A stretch of DNA of 64,000 bases from Pontiellaceae bacterium B12227. GTDB taxonomy: Bacteria; Verrucomicrobiota; Kiritimatiellia; Kiritimatiellales; Pontiellaceae. The position numbers and the translations under genes were made by a program. The notes below the pieces were generated by a model, which saw nothing but the letters and a program-made list of their open reading frames with translations, ran no database searches and was not told where the DNA came from. Shown in pieces: positions 10,424 through 19,400 of the stretch. Location of the stretch: positions 62,001-126,000 of the forward strand of contig JAROAZ010000015.1 in the NCBI GenBank assembly GCA_029432775.1, given 5' to 3'. Every line of letters begins with the position of its first letter. Position 1 is the stretch's first letter.

Positions 10424-11674
10424 TTAATCGCAATGTCCTGGGCCGATTTTGCCGTTGTTGTAGGCATCTAGTATTTTGGCGATGGCAATGGCCTCATCTC
10501 TATCATCGGTCTTTTTAGGGATATATTTCTTCTGCTGATACTGTTCCAGAAGTTCCTGCCCTGCTATCCAGGCTTCGAATGCTTCATCCGGGATTGAGGC
10601 ACCATTTACCACATTGAGTTCTGCTGCAATATATTGATGAGCAAGGATGTAGTATGCATTACCTTTCTTGGGCGGGGTTTTCAGGATACGCAAGGCCTTG
10701 CGTGCACTGAATAGACTCAGGGTATCAGTCGGCCAGTCTTTGGGGTGGTTTTTCCAGTACCCTTGAGTATAGGTGCATCCGTGATCTCCCGGGACCGCCA
10801 GTTCCAGTCCCGCAAAGGACCAGGCCAATGAGGCTGGTTGTTTTCCGACGACTTCAACAGACCACAATTGAACGGTGATGTTGGTGGCCCCTGGAGATAC
10901 AGGAATTTCCAACTCGACTACGTCCAGGAAGTTTCCTTCGTTGTTTAGAAATACATCATCTAACCGGGTGGTAATTCCATTCACAGTTATATCTGCTGCT
11001 GCTGGCCGTGGTACATCAATATCACTTACAATGAGTGAAAGTTCCGCCAATCGGGGGGACGCAGATGGTGCAATGGGGAAATTCACCGGTTCGGTTTGGT
11101 AACCAGTCCGGCTGTAGGCATAATCATTTCCATCCTTGATTTGGATGTCGCTGGTGCTGCCGTCATCCCAGATGACTACCACCGCTGCTCCATCGTTATG
11201 CTGAGTGAAATCAAGTCCACCCACCGGAAGAACACTTGTCTGGCCGGCTAGAATCCATGCGGCAATGGAATTTACTTGCGTGATATCGGCTCGATAGGTG
11301 CTGCAGGGTGCCCGAGTAGGAGGAGGTGTGGGGCCTCCGATACGCTCTCCCTTTATCTCGATTGTATCAACTGTAATGGTGTCTTCATCGCCTGGGTCGG
11401 GATCGTAGTACCACGTTCGACCGGTCCAGTATAGCAGGACCTGCTTAATGGAAGCACCCGCGTCGATCTCAACCGATATGTCACTGGTTTCACCCGGCAG
11501 GAGATCATACAATCCTGTGCCGGCAACAGTCATTTGAGAGCCCTGTGCAATCGGTATACTTGGTATGTCGAGTTGTTCGGTTCCGTCGGCAATGGTCTGG
11601 TTGACCAAAGCAAATGAGACCAGGGAGAAACAGAGAATGCCGCTGAATGCGGTGAGTGCGCATTTCCTTTTCAT
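10424..11674 (-). CDS. Secreted two-domain surface protein with TQGYWKNHP domain
   Basis: 416-residue exported protein. The signal peptide covers the first 28 residues. Residues about 40-290 form a beta-sandwich-rich region resembling DUF3344-type surface domains (LLYWTGRTWYYDPDPG; AVVVIWDDGS). The C-terminal 125 residues open with CTYTQGYWKNHP, a recognisable motif of a small Cys-bounded domain found in bacterial surface and adhesin-like proteins, and end GPGHCD. The start at 11674 has AGGAAAGG about 8 nt upstream; a GTG at 11683 is possible. It is preceded by A-rich DNA and followed by a strong terminator, so it is monocistronic. Function unknown. Confidence 0.7.
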   Translation of the reverse strand: MKRKCALTAFSGILCFSLVSFALVNQTIADGTEQLDIPSIPIAQGSQMTVAGTGLYDLLPGETSDISVEIDAGASIKQVLLYWTGRTWYYDPDPGDEDTITVDTIEIKGERIGGPTPPPTRAPCSTYRADITQVNSIAAWILAGQTSVLPVGGLDFTQHNDGAAVVVIWDDGSTSDIQIKDGNDYAYSRTGYQTEPVNFPIAPSASPRLAELSLIVSDIDVPRPAAADITVNGITTRLDDVFLNNEGNFLDVVELEIPVSPGATNITVQLWSVEVVGKQPASLAWSFAGLELAVPGDHGCTYTQGYWKNHPKDWPTDTLSLFSARKALRILKTPPKKGNAYYILAHQYIAAELNVVNGASIPDEAFEAWIAGQELLEQYQQKKYIPKKTDDRDEAIAIAKILDAYNNGKIGPGHCD

Positions 11675-11920
11675 TTCCTTCACCTTTCCTTTACTTTCCT
11701 TCTACTGATTTCTAATCCGGATCACATCATCTCCCGTCGTGATACCCCGCACGGCTGAAAAAGGTATGTCCTTCCCGTTAAACACATGGAGGTTTACGCC
11801 GATTTTAAAAAAACGCAACTTTTTTTACCCGGCAATATAGGGTTAAATGCGATGGTTAAATATGGGTATTGAGGTGTGGGTTGTACTTCGCATCCGATAT
11901 TTTCAACAAAAACCCGGGCC

Positions 11921-11956
11921 TAATCCTGTTTCATTTTCCACCTTATGGAGCTGGTT
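11921..11956 (+). repeat. Upstream copy of a 36-bp direct repeat
   Basis: Matches 12435-12470 at 29 of 36 positions by my alignment. The downstream copy spans the start of the exchanger gene and its palindrome. This copy has a decayed palindrome (TTCCACCTTATGGAG) and an ATG at the equivalent place. The two copies bracket the relic reading frame 11962-12402. Confidence 0.6.
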
Positions 11957-11961
11957 GGAGA

Positions 11962-12402
11962 TTACTGGTTGATGGGCTCTTCGCTTTCGGACAACAGGCC
12001 GACTTCCACCTTGTAGAAGGCTGCCAGTGGAGCACTGGTCGCAGTAAGCGAGTCGGAACCGCCTCCCCCCGGACGGGCCGCTGCAGAAGGAGTCCATACG
12101 TCTTGTGCCAGGTTGGTGCTCCAATAGAGGGTGTATTCGCGGAAAGATGAGGGTTCGAAATAGACGGTGTTGTTTGTGATGCCGGTGATCTGGAACCAGG
12201 CATTGGAATCAGCCGGATTGTGGCAGCGTTTTCTGTTTAGAACGGCAGTGCCCGTGTCGCCCTCAAATCCATCCGCGGCAATCCAATCGTTTGTTTCCAC
12301 AGTGGCCAGAATTATTTTTCTGAGGTGTCCCTGGTTCATACCATCTGCATTTATAGTGGCTCTTTCAGAGGCCCTTTTCGCTATCAAAACAGGTTGAGCC
12401 AA
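11962..12402 (-). pseudogene. Relic of a secreted protein: C-terminal beta module only
   Basis: The frame encodes 146 residues but has only a TTG start, no ribosome-binding site and no signal peptide. Its last 80 residues (FQITGITNNTVYF, then YTLYWSTNLAQDVW and FYKVEVGL) match the C-terminal module of the secreted protein at 8195-9337 (YQLQ...NDW...FYRLVEIP). The best reading is the 3' remnant of a larger secreted-protein gene whose front was lost, perhaps with the rearrangement that left the flanking 36-bp direct repeats. The 287 bp between it and the gene ending at 11674 show only that gene's leader and A-rich DNA. Confidence 0.4.
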
Positions 12403-12434
12403 AGGTGAATGCCTTTTTGAAAGGACATTGGTTT

Positions 12435-12470
12435 TAATCCTGCTACATTTTCCAACCTATGGAAGTTGTT
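12435..12470 (+). repeat. Downstream copy of the 36-bp direct repeat
   Basis: Second copy of the repeat at 11921-11956. It contains the intact palindrome TTCCAACCTATGGAA (12450-12464), whose ATG is the start codon of the following gene. Confidence 0.6.
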
Positions 12471-13442
12471 TACGAAGTCATCTCATCGCTTGGCGCCTTT
12501 GCACCGGTCGCTTGCATTCTCCTTTTTCTGCTGGCCAGCCTGCTGGTTGTCTGGCGGCTGGAGGCGTTGTCGGGGCAGGGGGTGGAAGGAACCGTGCTGG
12601 GCACGATCTTCATGCCGTTCTGCTCGGGGATGGGAAATATAGTCTTTGCCGTTGTGCTGGCCCGCAATGCGGGCGCGGGGGAGGATATTGTGATTAACTG
12701 TCTATTCAACAATGTGACCAACCTCACCTTGTTGATCGGCGGTCCGGTCCTGATCTGGAGCATGGCCCGTATTCCGCGAAAAAAGAGCAAGGCGGTGGTT
12801 CTGGAGCATAAAATGGGGCGTCTTTCGTTGGCGCTCAATCTGGTGGCCGTGCTGTTTTTTGCGGTCTTTCTATGGCTGCTGGCAGCCGATGGAACGCTGA
12901 ACCGTATGGACGGTTTCGTTTTGCTTTTGCTTTTTGCCTTCTGGCAGTGCTTCCACATTTACGATGTCAAAAAAACCAACCTGCTGAAAAAGAAAACCTA
13001 TCCCGCAACGCTGCCACTCGAAGTAGTGCTGCTTCTGCTGGGTGCGGTCGGCGTCTTCATCAGTACAGACTGGTTGGTGCTGTGGTTCCAATCATTGGAA
13101 CCTGCATCCGTTCCTCCGCAACTGCTGGGTTGGGCCAGCGGGATTCTGATGGTGCTGCCGAATGCGATTCTCGCCTTCTATTACGGAGCGAAGAAACGTA
13201 TGGACGTGGTATACACCTCGCAGTCGGGCGATGCACACATCTGCATTCCGCTTTGTATCGGTCTATTTGCCGTCTTTCGGGATATTCCTGCCTCCGGTTT
13301 TTTGCAGCAGTCGCTGTTCATTCTGATGGGGCTCAGCGCAGTTCACCTGATCTTTGTTATGGTATTGGGAAAGCTGCCGCGTTTTGCGGCTGCCGTACTG
13401 CTTGCGGTCTTTGCGTATTTTGTCTGGATTGGGCTGGGGTAG
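12459..13442 (+). CDS. CaCA-like (sodium/calcium exchanger family) membrane protein
   Basis: 327-residue polytopic membrane protein with about ten helices in two related halves. Each half carries a divergent alpha-repeat: GMGNIVFAVVL...INCLFNNVTNLTLL (about residues 56-93) and GILMVLPNAILAFYYGAKK...DAHICIPLCIGLF (about 228-270), resembling the YrbG/CaCA layout of ion-binding helices. The canonical GTSLPE acidic residues are not obvious, so the transported ion is uncertain. The start ATG lies inside a palindrome copy and no Shine-Dalgarno is seen; the mRNA may have a very short leader. A second palindrome copy inside (13086-13100) reads FQSLE. Confidence 0.6.
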   Translation: MEVVYEVISSLGAFAPVACILLFLLASLLVVWRLEALSGQGVEGTVLGTIFMPFCSGMGNIVFAVVLARNAGAGEDIVINCLFNNVTNLTLLIGGPVLIWSMARIPRKKSKAVVLEHKMGRLSLALNLVAVLFFAVFLWLLAADGTLNRMDGFVLLLLFAFWQCFHIYDVKKTNLLKKKTYPATLPLEVVLLLLGAVGVFISTDWLVLWFQSLEPASVPPQLLGWASGILMVLPNAILAFYYGAKKRMDVVYTSQSGDAHICIPLCIGLFAVFRDIPASGFLQQSLFILMGLSAVHLIFVMVLGKLPRFAAAVLLAVFAYFVWIGLG

Positions 13443-13449
13443 GTTCAAC

Positions 13450-13525
13450 AGAAGGGCGCAAAGCACGCGAAGCCGAGTTAGAGAAGGATTCCGGTATTTC
13501 CTCTTCGCGTGCTTTGCGATCTTCT
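13450..13525. repeat. Intergenic long inverted repeat (23-bp arms)
   Basis: Left arm 13450-13472 and right arm 13503-13525 pair at 21 of 23 positions (AGAAG..CGCAAAGCACGCGAAG against its complement), with a 30-nt loop. It lies between the convergent genes ending at 13442 and 13550. The build resembles the inverted repeats at 36105-36173 and 57244-57307 but the arm sequence differs. Confidence 0.75.
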
Positions 13526-13549
13526 GTAGGAAAAATTTAACATGAAGGG

Positions 13550-14029
13550 TTACGAAAGCGGATCAGCAATAAACGCTTCCAGCAAGTTGCTGAAATGTAC
13601 CTGCGCGTTGGTCCATCTGGGATTTGCGGTAATTTCCCCGGTACTTTTATCGGTGTTGTTGAAAAGAATCAGCTTGTTGCTTCCAACGCACATGTGCGCA
13701 TCAAAACCGGATCCGAAGCCTTCGTGTGAGAAGGCAAAATCGCCTATCTGAATATCATCCGGATCAAGCGTTTCGCGCAGTGCGGCAATATCCTTTCCGA
13801 AGTCGGCCAGAAACGCCTCTTTTCGAGAACCGCCATATTCCACCAGTTTCCAGCCATTGGAACTTTTTTCCACCAGGGCCCATTCGTCGAAAACAGGTTC
13901 ACCAAAGGCGGTCGCTAAATTCGTTAGTGCGGTTTCTATGCGGGGTTTGGCGGTTGCTAAATTCATGTTCCAGTCCTCGGAAGTTATTAATCCATCCAGA
14001 ATATAGGATTTCAGCTGAGGCTCAAGCAA
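13550..14029 (-). CDS. Conserved hypothetical cytoplasmic protein
   Basis: 159 residues, no signal peptide or membrane segment. It starts at TTG (14029) with GGAG 8 nt upstream. Text such as FGEPVFDEWALVE, HEGFGSGFDAHMCVGSNKLILFNNTDKS and NPRWTNAQVHFSNLLEAFIADPL looks like a compact alpha/beta protein; I do not recognise the family. A palindrome copy at 13848-13862 reads SNGW in frame. It is convergent with the exchanger gene and divergent from pgk. Confidence 0.65.
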   Translation of the reverse strand: MLEPQLKSYILDGLITSEDWNMNLATAKPRIETALTNLATAFGEPVFDEWALVEKSSNGWKLVEYGGSRKEAFLADFGKDIAALRETLDPDDIQIGDFAFSHEGFGSGFDAHMCVGSNKLILFNNTDKSTGEITANPRWTNAQVHFSNLLEAFIADPLS

Positions 14030-14128
14030 ACCAATCGCTCCATTCCTATCGTTTCGTTTGACTCGCTTTTCTGAATGATTATAGTCAGCGGCTTATTTTT
14101 AAGGACGTTTAACCTAAAGGAGTTAATT

Positions 14129-15328
14129 ATGAATAAAATGACGATCAAAGACCTGGACGTTCAGGGCAAGCGCGTACTGATGCGTGTTGACTTCAATGTG
14201 CCGGTAAAAGACGGAGTGGTCGGCGACGACACCCGTATTCAGGCAGCACTGCCTTCCATCAACTATGTGCTCGAAAACGGCGGTTCACTCGTGCTGATGA
14301 GCCACTGCGGACGCCCGAAAGGCGAAAAGAACATGGAATTCACCCTCAAGCCGGCCGCAGACCGCCTGGCTGAGCTCGTTGAAGCTAAAGTAACACTCGC
14401 ACCCGATGTGATCGGTGATGAAGTTAAAGCACTCGTTGAAGCTCTTCCGGCCGGCGAAATCCTCGTTCTGGAAAATGTTCGCTTCTACAAAGAAGAAGAG
14501 GGCAAAGGCTGCACGGCTGAAGAACAGGATGCATTTGCTAAAGAACTCGCGTCCTATGGCGATGTTTATGTTTCCGACGCCTTCGGTACTGCGCATCGTG
14601 CGCATGCCTCCATGGCGGTTGTAACTAAATATGTTGATCAGTGTGCTGCAGGCTTCCTGCTTGAAAAAGAGATCGAATATCTCGGAAAAACTCTCGAAGC
14701 ACCGGAAAAGCCGTTTGTGGCGATCATCGGCGGCGCCAAGATCTCCGGAAAAATTGACGTGGTCATCAACCTGATGGACAAGTGCGACAAGATTCTCATC
14801 GGCGGCGGCATGGCGTACACCTTCTATAAAGCCATGGGCAAAGCCATCGGTGGTTCCCTGGTTGAAGACGATAAAGTTGAACTGGCCGGCCAGATTCTGA
14901 AGCAGGCGGAAGAGAAGGGTGTTGAACTGCTTCTCCCGATCGACAACACCGTTGCGGATGCGTTCTCTGCGGATGCCAACGTGAAAGTGGTTGAAGACTC
15001 CATTGAAGACGGCTGGATGGCACTCGACATCGGTCCGAAAACCATCGAGCTCTACTGCGGTGCGGTGGCCAATGCGAAGACCGTGGTTTGGAACGGCCCG
15101 ATGGGCTGCTTCGAAATGAAGCCGTTTGCTGCCGGTACCTTCTCGGTATGCGAAGCGGTTGCGAAGTCCGACAGCATCAGCATCATCGGCGGCGGCGATT
15201 CGGTTGCTGCTGTAAACCTGTCCGGTGTTGCGGATCAGATGAGCCATGTTTCCACCGGCGGCGGTGCTTCCCTGGAATTCATGGAAGGCAAGCAGCTTCC
15301 CGGCATTGTTGCTCTGACAGATAAGTAA
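14129..15328 (+). CDS. pgk: Phosphoglycerate kinase
   Basis: Cytoplasmic glycolytic enzyme transferring phosphate from 1,3-bisphosphoglycerate to ADP. 399 residues, standard length. Motifs: RVDFNVP near residue 23, SHCGRPKG, GGAKISGKIDVV in the hinge region and GGGDSVAAVN near the C-terminus. The ATG at 14129 follows AAAGGAG by 8 nt; an upstream in-frame extension to 14075 has no support. It has its own terminator. gapA is 6 kb upstream in the same direction, separated by accessory genes, so the usual gap-pgk operon has been split here. Confidence 0.97.
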   Translation: MNKMTIKDLDVQGKRVLMRVDFNVPVKDGVVGDDTRIQAALPSINYVLENGGSLVLMSHCGRPKGEKNMEFTLKPAADRLAELVEAKVTLAPDVIGDEVKALVEALPAGEILVLENVRFYKEEEGKGCTAEEQDAFAKELASYGDVYVSDAFGTAHRAHASMAVVTKYVDQCAAGFLLEKEIEYLGKTLEAPEKPFVAIIGGAKISGKIDVVINLMDKCDKILIGGGMAYTFYKAMGKAIGGSLVEDDKVELAGQILKQAEEKGVELLLPIDNTVADAFSADANVKVVEDSIEDGWMALDIGPKTIELYCGAVANAKTVVWNGPMGCFEMKPFAAGTFSVCEAVAKSDSISIIGGGDSVAAVNLSGVADQMSHVSTGGGASLEFMEGKQLPGIVALTDK

Positions 15329-15336
15329 TCGGAACT

Positions 15337-15351
15337 TTCCGATCATTGGAA
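15337..15351. repeat. Palindrome copy TTCCGATCATTGGAA (one mismatch)
   Basis: Lies 8 bp after the pgk stop codon and runs directly into the terminator stem. It is one of three copies wedged between a stop codon and a terminator (others at 15534 and 47575). Confidence 0.75.
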
Positions 15352-15382
15352 AAGCTCCCGCTGAACGGCGGGGGCTTTTTTT
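15350..15382 (+). terminator. Rho-independent terminator of pgk
   Basis: AGCTCCCGC-tgaac-GGCGGGGGCT stem followed by a run of seven T. Confidence 0.85.
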
Positions 15383-15498
15383 GTGTGCGCCTCTCCGTGG
15401 AGAAGCAGGAAAGAATTAGGTGGGAAGTATTCAGCATCTCCTAATCCTAATCTTAATCTGTACCGGGAGTTTCTTATCCAATGTCTGGAAAGGGGCAT

Positions 15499-15533
15499 AA
15501 AAAAAGGCGACCCGTGAGGATCGCCTTTTTTAT
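15499..15533 (-). terminator. Bidirectional terminator of the autotransporter gene
   Basis: GGCGA-cccgtgagga-TCGCC stem flanked by A7 and T6 runs, so it can act on both strands. It lies about 20 bp beyond the autotransporter stop codon. Confidence 0.8.
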
Positions 15534-15548
15534 TTCCAATGATTGGAA
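15534..15548. repeat. Palindrome copy TTCCAATGATTGGAA
   Basis: Perfect copy placed between the autotransporter stop codon (15551) and its terminator. Confidence 0.85.
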
Positions 15549-15550
15549 GT

Positions 15551-18500
15551 TTAGAAGCGCCAGGTGGCTTTGCCGCTGACGATCTGTTCGAAGTAGGTAT
15601 CCGATGTGAGGAGATCGTAATCAATTTCGAACTTGGTGTTCTGATATTTCCAGCTCCACAGATCAAAGCCGAAGCCGAAGCGGAACAGGTGCTCATCGCG
15701 AGTACGAACAGCAAATGTTCCTGCGGCGCCGCCGAGATCATAAGTGAATTTATCCGGATCGGCATTAAACTCATGGATGTAATGAGCACGAACTTCAGGA
15801 ATATAGGCAATTCCGCGGTTCAGCCAGTCCAGTTGATGTTGGGTCGCCAGGTTCACACCAATAGAGCCCAGGAAGGACGTAGTGTCGTAATCTCTAATCT
15901 CTCCCGTTCCCAATGAGCCCATATCACGTTTGTATGCTTCCTGATCGTAATACGATGCGAGGAGTGAAGCTTCCGGAGTCAGTGCAATCTTTTCACCGAG
16001 ATCAAGCGCATAACCTGCGCCGATGTATGCACTGTAGAGCGATGAATCAAAGCTTGCATCGCTCATGCCGTTATTTTCATCAGTGCTGCTCCATCCATAG
16101 GTCAGAGCGACATCAACGAATAAATCCTCTCCGCCAAAGGTGGAATAAACCGAGCCATGATAAGTATCTACATCTGCGTTGTATGCTGTGCCTGCATCCA
16201 GATCCGTGCGGGCGTAACCGCCTGCCAGACCGATGAGCAGGTTGCCGAAGCTTTTGTCAATACCGATAACGCTGCCCCAGGATGTAGTATCATATTCAGC
16301 AAAACTTCCGGTTTTGTCTTTGCTTCCGGTTCCGCCGTAGGCGCGAACCCAGCCCTGCATGGTCTTTTCTTCTTCCAGCTCATTCTGCGGTCCGGCAACG
16401 CCGGTCGGGCTGGTGCTGAATTTCGGCTTGCTCGAAGCAAATCCGTTCATGGAGCGGAATTCCGTTCCACGTGCTGCGATCTGTTCGTTCAGCTGTTGGC
16501 TGACCTGGAAGGATCTTTCAGAAACATCGGGGATCTGTGAGAGGGAGAAGCGGAAGAGCTTATCTCCGTTGTCTTCGCCCAGCGAGTTCAATGCAAAGAA
16601 CTCCGTATTGGTCAGTCCGATGATCGTGTTGTCCACGTTGGTAAGGATCGTTCCCAGATCGGCCAGGGTGGTGTTGGTTAGTGAATTATACTTGTAGCCT
16701 ACGGTGATGCCTCCCGCCAGACTCAGCGCATTGGTGTCGTTTTGCGTGAGCCATCCAAAGTCCACTTCAACAACGTCGTACACATTCGATGCTGAAATAC
16801 CAACCACAGTGCCGGCCTTGGCAACCAGGAATGTATCTTCAGGAACGGCAGAGATGCCTGCGGCGCGGATTCGTGCATTCTTGTTTGTTGCGTATAGTGT
16901 TCCCGTAACGTCCAGCCCGCCTGCAACACCCGTTAAGGAATCGAAGTTGAAGCTGAGTACAGAATCTTCGCCAAGATCAAGGTCACTTCCGGAAATAACC
17001 TGGTTGTATCCGGCGCTGATACTCGCATTCTTGCCAATCGCCGCCCCGGCTGTTCCGAAATCAAGTTTGTTGCTTGCTCCGCCCAACGTAAAGGACGCGT
17101 TGTCGGCAATCAGAACTCTCGCTCCGCTGAAGGTCATGCTTCCATCGGTAATCTCCACATCGGTGAAGAATTTACTTTCCGCTTCGTTGGAAAGTGAAAC
17201 TGCAGAGTCTCCTTCCTGCTGGAGGAAAGAACCGCTGTAGGTGGCATTTGTGCCCACGCTGACGTTGGCCAGCCCGGCTCCCAGCTTATAAATGTCTCCG
17301 CTGATTTCGCCGCCGGTAATGCTCAGGCTCTCTGTTCCGGTGTTGTTCAGCACAACATCGCCGGTAATAAGGGTTTCTGTATCGTTCGTGTTGATTGTGA
17401 GGCTTCCATCACGGACCATTACGCCGATGTTGCCGGTGTTGCCCGTGGTTAACCCATTCGCTGAGCCGCCTTTTCCGCCGATAAACTCACCGCCGCTGAT
17501 TGCGAGGTCACCTTCGTCGACATAAACACCCGCGCCGCCGTAAGCTTCAGCAGTTCCTGCGGAGGCCGTTGCGGCTCCGCCGTCGCTGCCATAGAACTGG
17601 CCGCCCTTAATGTCAACATCTGTGCTGTAGGCATAGAGTCCGTTACCGCCGGAAGCGTTCGCGTAGCTGTTGGATCCTGCAATCGATGCAGTACCGCCAC
17701 GCGTTCCGTATGCTTCAGTGATATCAACGATGGTTTTGCCCGTGTTGTAGAGATAGATGCCGCTCGCTCCATGTGCGTAACCCTGAGAGTTGGCCGCAGT
17801 CGGAGAAATGGTGGTATATTCGTAAGCGTTGGTGATGGAGTAGCGACCCACCGGGGTAACTGTTGCGCTTCCGCTTACGCCGCCGTAATAAGATCCGCCG
17901 AGCAGGTTGTTTGCCCCGCCGCCTTGAATGGCTGCACCGTGACCGCCGAATGTGCGGACTGTTGATTCTTCGCCCGAGGAAAGGCCGCTTCCCGCTACGC
18001 CGCCGACAAAGTTTCCGTCGTTAATGTCAACGCCGCCGGTGATCCAGCTAAAGGCTACGCCGCTTCCGCCGCGGACATCTACAGTAATTCCGTACTGATC
18101 GAAGGTATCCGCTTCCAGATATCTGCTTACACCGCTGGCCTGCTCTGTTCCGATAAAGTCACCACCATCGATGGTGGCATCGCCTTCAAAGTCCAGTGCG
18201 GTAAGTCCGTCGCCTCCGCGCATGGTATACGTTACGTTGCGGGCTCCGTTGCCTGTGCTTTCATTCATGCTGCTGATATAGGTGGAGGCCTGAAAACGGT
18301 CGGATGCAACACCGGTCCGGTTGCTGATGTAGATGGAGCCGGAGCCAATGCCCATCCAGGCACCGCTCGCCGCATTGTCGTCTGCCCCTTGGCCGCCGCC
18401 GGTGCTTTTGCTCACGCCGCTCTCGCTGACAGTCACTTTCATGCCCTGATTGCGTTTGTCTGACGTACGGCTGGCAACATGGTCGCCGGCGATGAAGGCC

Positions 18501-19060
18501 GCCTCATAGGCTGAGAAGCTGTTGAACAGATGAAAATGTGCGCCATGGAAGCCGTCGCCGCCTTGGTAGATTCCGTCATAGAAGGTGTATGAACCCATTC
18601 TGCGACCATAGTTCAGGTCGCGGTGCAAAACGGTCACAGCATTATCCGTTTTGCTGCCAGACCAGCCCGTTCGATCAGTCGTGCTTCCGGTCAGGGTGGA
18701 GGAGTCATCGCTGTAGATGAAGTGGGTGCTGGTGTTGGCAGAGTTATTGTCGTCCGTATTCATGTCATGAAAACGTCCGGTCAGGTCGTGCACCCAGGTC
18801 CATTGAGCGCCGGTCACGTATTTGCCCATTTGAATGGCCGAATTTCCCGAGGCAACGGTGATGTTGCCTTCGGTTGGAATCCAGTCGTCATTGCGCAGCC
18901 ACAGATCACCGCCGGTCAAAATAGTGGTGCCGCCCTGTCCAAACCAGCCATGGTTAACCCCATATCCGGATGAATTAACAACGGGCCCTAAATCCGATGA
19001 TTGTGCCATGGCTCCAGAGGCCGTCAAAAGGCCAATCAGGATGCTCAAATTTTTTTTCAT
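15551..19060 (-). CDS. Autotransporter (type Va) with beta-helix passenger
   Basis: 1169-residue surface protein. Signal peptide at residues 1-19 (ending GAMAQ). The passenger (about 20-860) is rich in Gly, Ser, Thr and Asn with repeating units of the type SGGxFxGGxGG / DIKGGQFYGSDGG, typical of a right-handed beta-helix. The last 290 residues from WVRAYGGTGS are an autotransporter barrel, ending with the terminal Phe of KATWRF. The ATG at 19060 follows GAGGGG by 8 nt. It is monocistronic with a terminator. No catalytic motif is seen in the passenger, so adhesion or a structural surface role is likelier than proteolysis. Copies of the palindrome are absent apart from a 16-bp variant near 17197. 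Confidence 0.88.
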   Translation of the reverse strand: MKKNLSILIGLLTASGAMAQSSDLGPVVNSSGYGVNHGWFGQGGTTILTGGDLWLRNDDWIPTEGNITVASGNSAIQMGKYVTGAQWTWVHDLTGRFHDMNTDDNNSANTSTHFIYSDDSSTLTGSTTDRTGWSGSKTDNAVTVLHRDLNYGRRMGSYTFYDGIYQGGDGFHGAHFHLFNSFSAYEAAFIAGDHVASRTSDKRNQGMKVTVSESGVSKSTGGGQGADDNAASGAWMGIGSGSIYISNRTGVASDRFQASTYISSMNESTGNGARNVTYTMRGGDGLTALDFEGDATIDGGDFIGTEQASGVSRYLEADTFDQYGITVDVRGGSGVAFSWITGGVDINDGNFVGGVAGSGLSSGEESTVRTFGGHGAAIQGGGANNLLGGSYYGGVSGSATVTPVGRYSITNAYEYTTISPTAANSQGYAHGASGIYLYNTGKTIVDITEAYGTRGGTASIAGSNSYANASGGNGLYAYSTDVDIKGGQFYGSDGGAATASAGTAEAYGGAGVYVDEGDLAISGGEFIGGKGGSANGLTTGNTGNIGVMVRDGSLTINTNDTETLITGDVVLNNTGTESLSITGGEISGDIYKLGAGLANVSVGTNATYSGSFLQQEGDSAVSLSNEAESKFFTDVEITDGSMTFSGARVLIADNASFTLGGASNKLDFGTAGAAIGKNASISAGYNQVISGSDLDLGEDSVLSFNFDSLTGVAGGLDVTGTLYATNKNARIRAAGISAVPEDTFLVAKAGTVVGISASNVYDVVEVDFGWLTQNDTNALSLAGGITVGYKYNSLTNTTLADLGTILTNVDNTIIGLTNTEFFALNSLGEDNGDKLFRFSLSQIPDVSERSFQVSQQLNEQIAARGTEFRSMNGFASSKPKFSTSPTGVAGPQNELEEEKTMQGWVRAYGGTGSKDKTGSFAEYDTTSWGSVIGIDKSFGNLLIGLAGGYARTDLDAGTAYNADVDTYHGSVYSTFGGEDLFVDVALTYGWSSTDENNGMSDASFDSSLYSAYIGAGYALDLGEKIALTPEASLLASYYDQEAYKRDMGSLGTGEIRDYDTTSFLGSIGVNLATQHQLDWLNRGIAYIPEVRAHYIHEFNADPDKFTYDLGGAAGTFAVRTRDEHLFRFGFGFDLWSWKYQNTKFEIDYDLLTSDTYFEQIVSGKATWRF

Positions 19061-19400
19061 ATCTAATCCCCTCGGTAGTTAGTCGAAATACTTCTTACAA
19101 AAAGATAGGACAAGGTATCCTTAGATCGGATTTCGATCAATTTAATTCGTTTATTAAATTGCTGTTTTCTATGGGGTATTCGGGTGTTGGACACAGTGCC
19201 CCCCGGTTTTTGTTCACGAATAATACAAACTATTTCAAAACGGTCCCGACTTTCGAAATTCGAGCACCTGCTTTCTTGTCAATTCCAGAGGCAGTCGCTA
19301 CATTCTCCGCTTTTCCAACGTGAAGAGTGAAACGTGAGCCGTGAATTGCCAGAAGCCTGTTAGTATCACGCCTCAATCGCCACGCATCAGAAAGGCAGCC
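19061..19400. other. Divergent intergenic region between autotransporter and ileS
   Basis: 340 bp without a gene. AT-rich near 19120-19180, with the autotransporter ribosome-binding site at the left end and AAAGG for ileS at 19390-19394. I see no T-box-like leader, tRNA or strong promoter. Confidence 0.6.
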
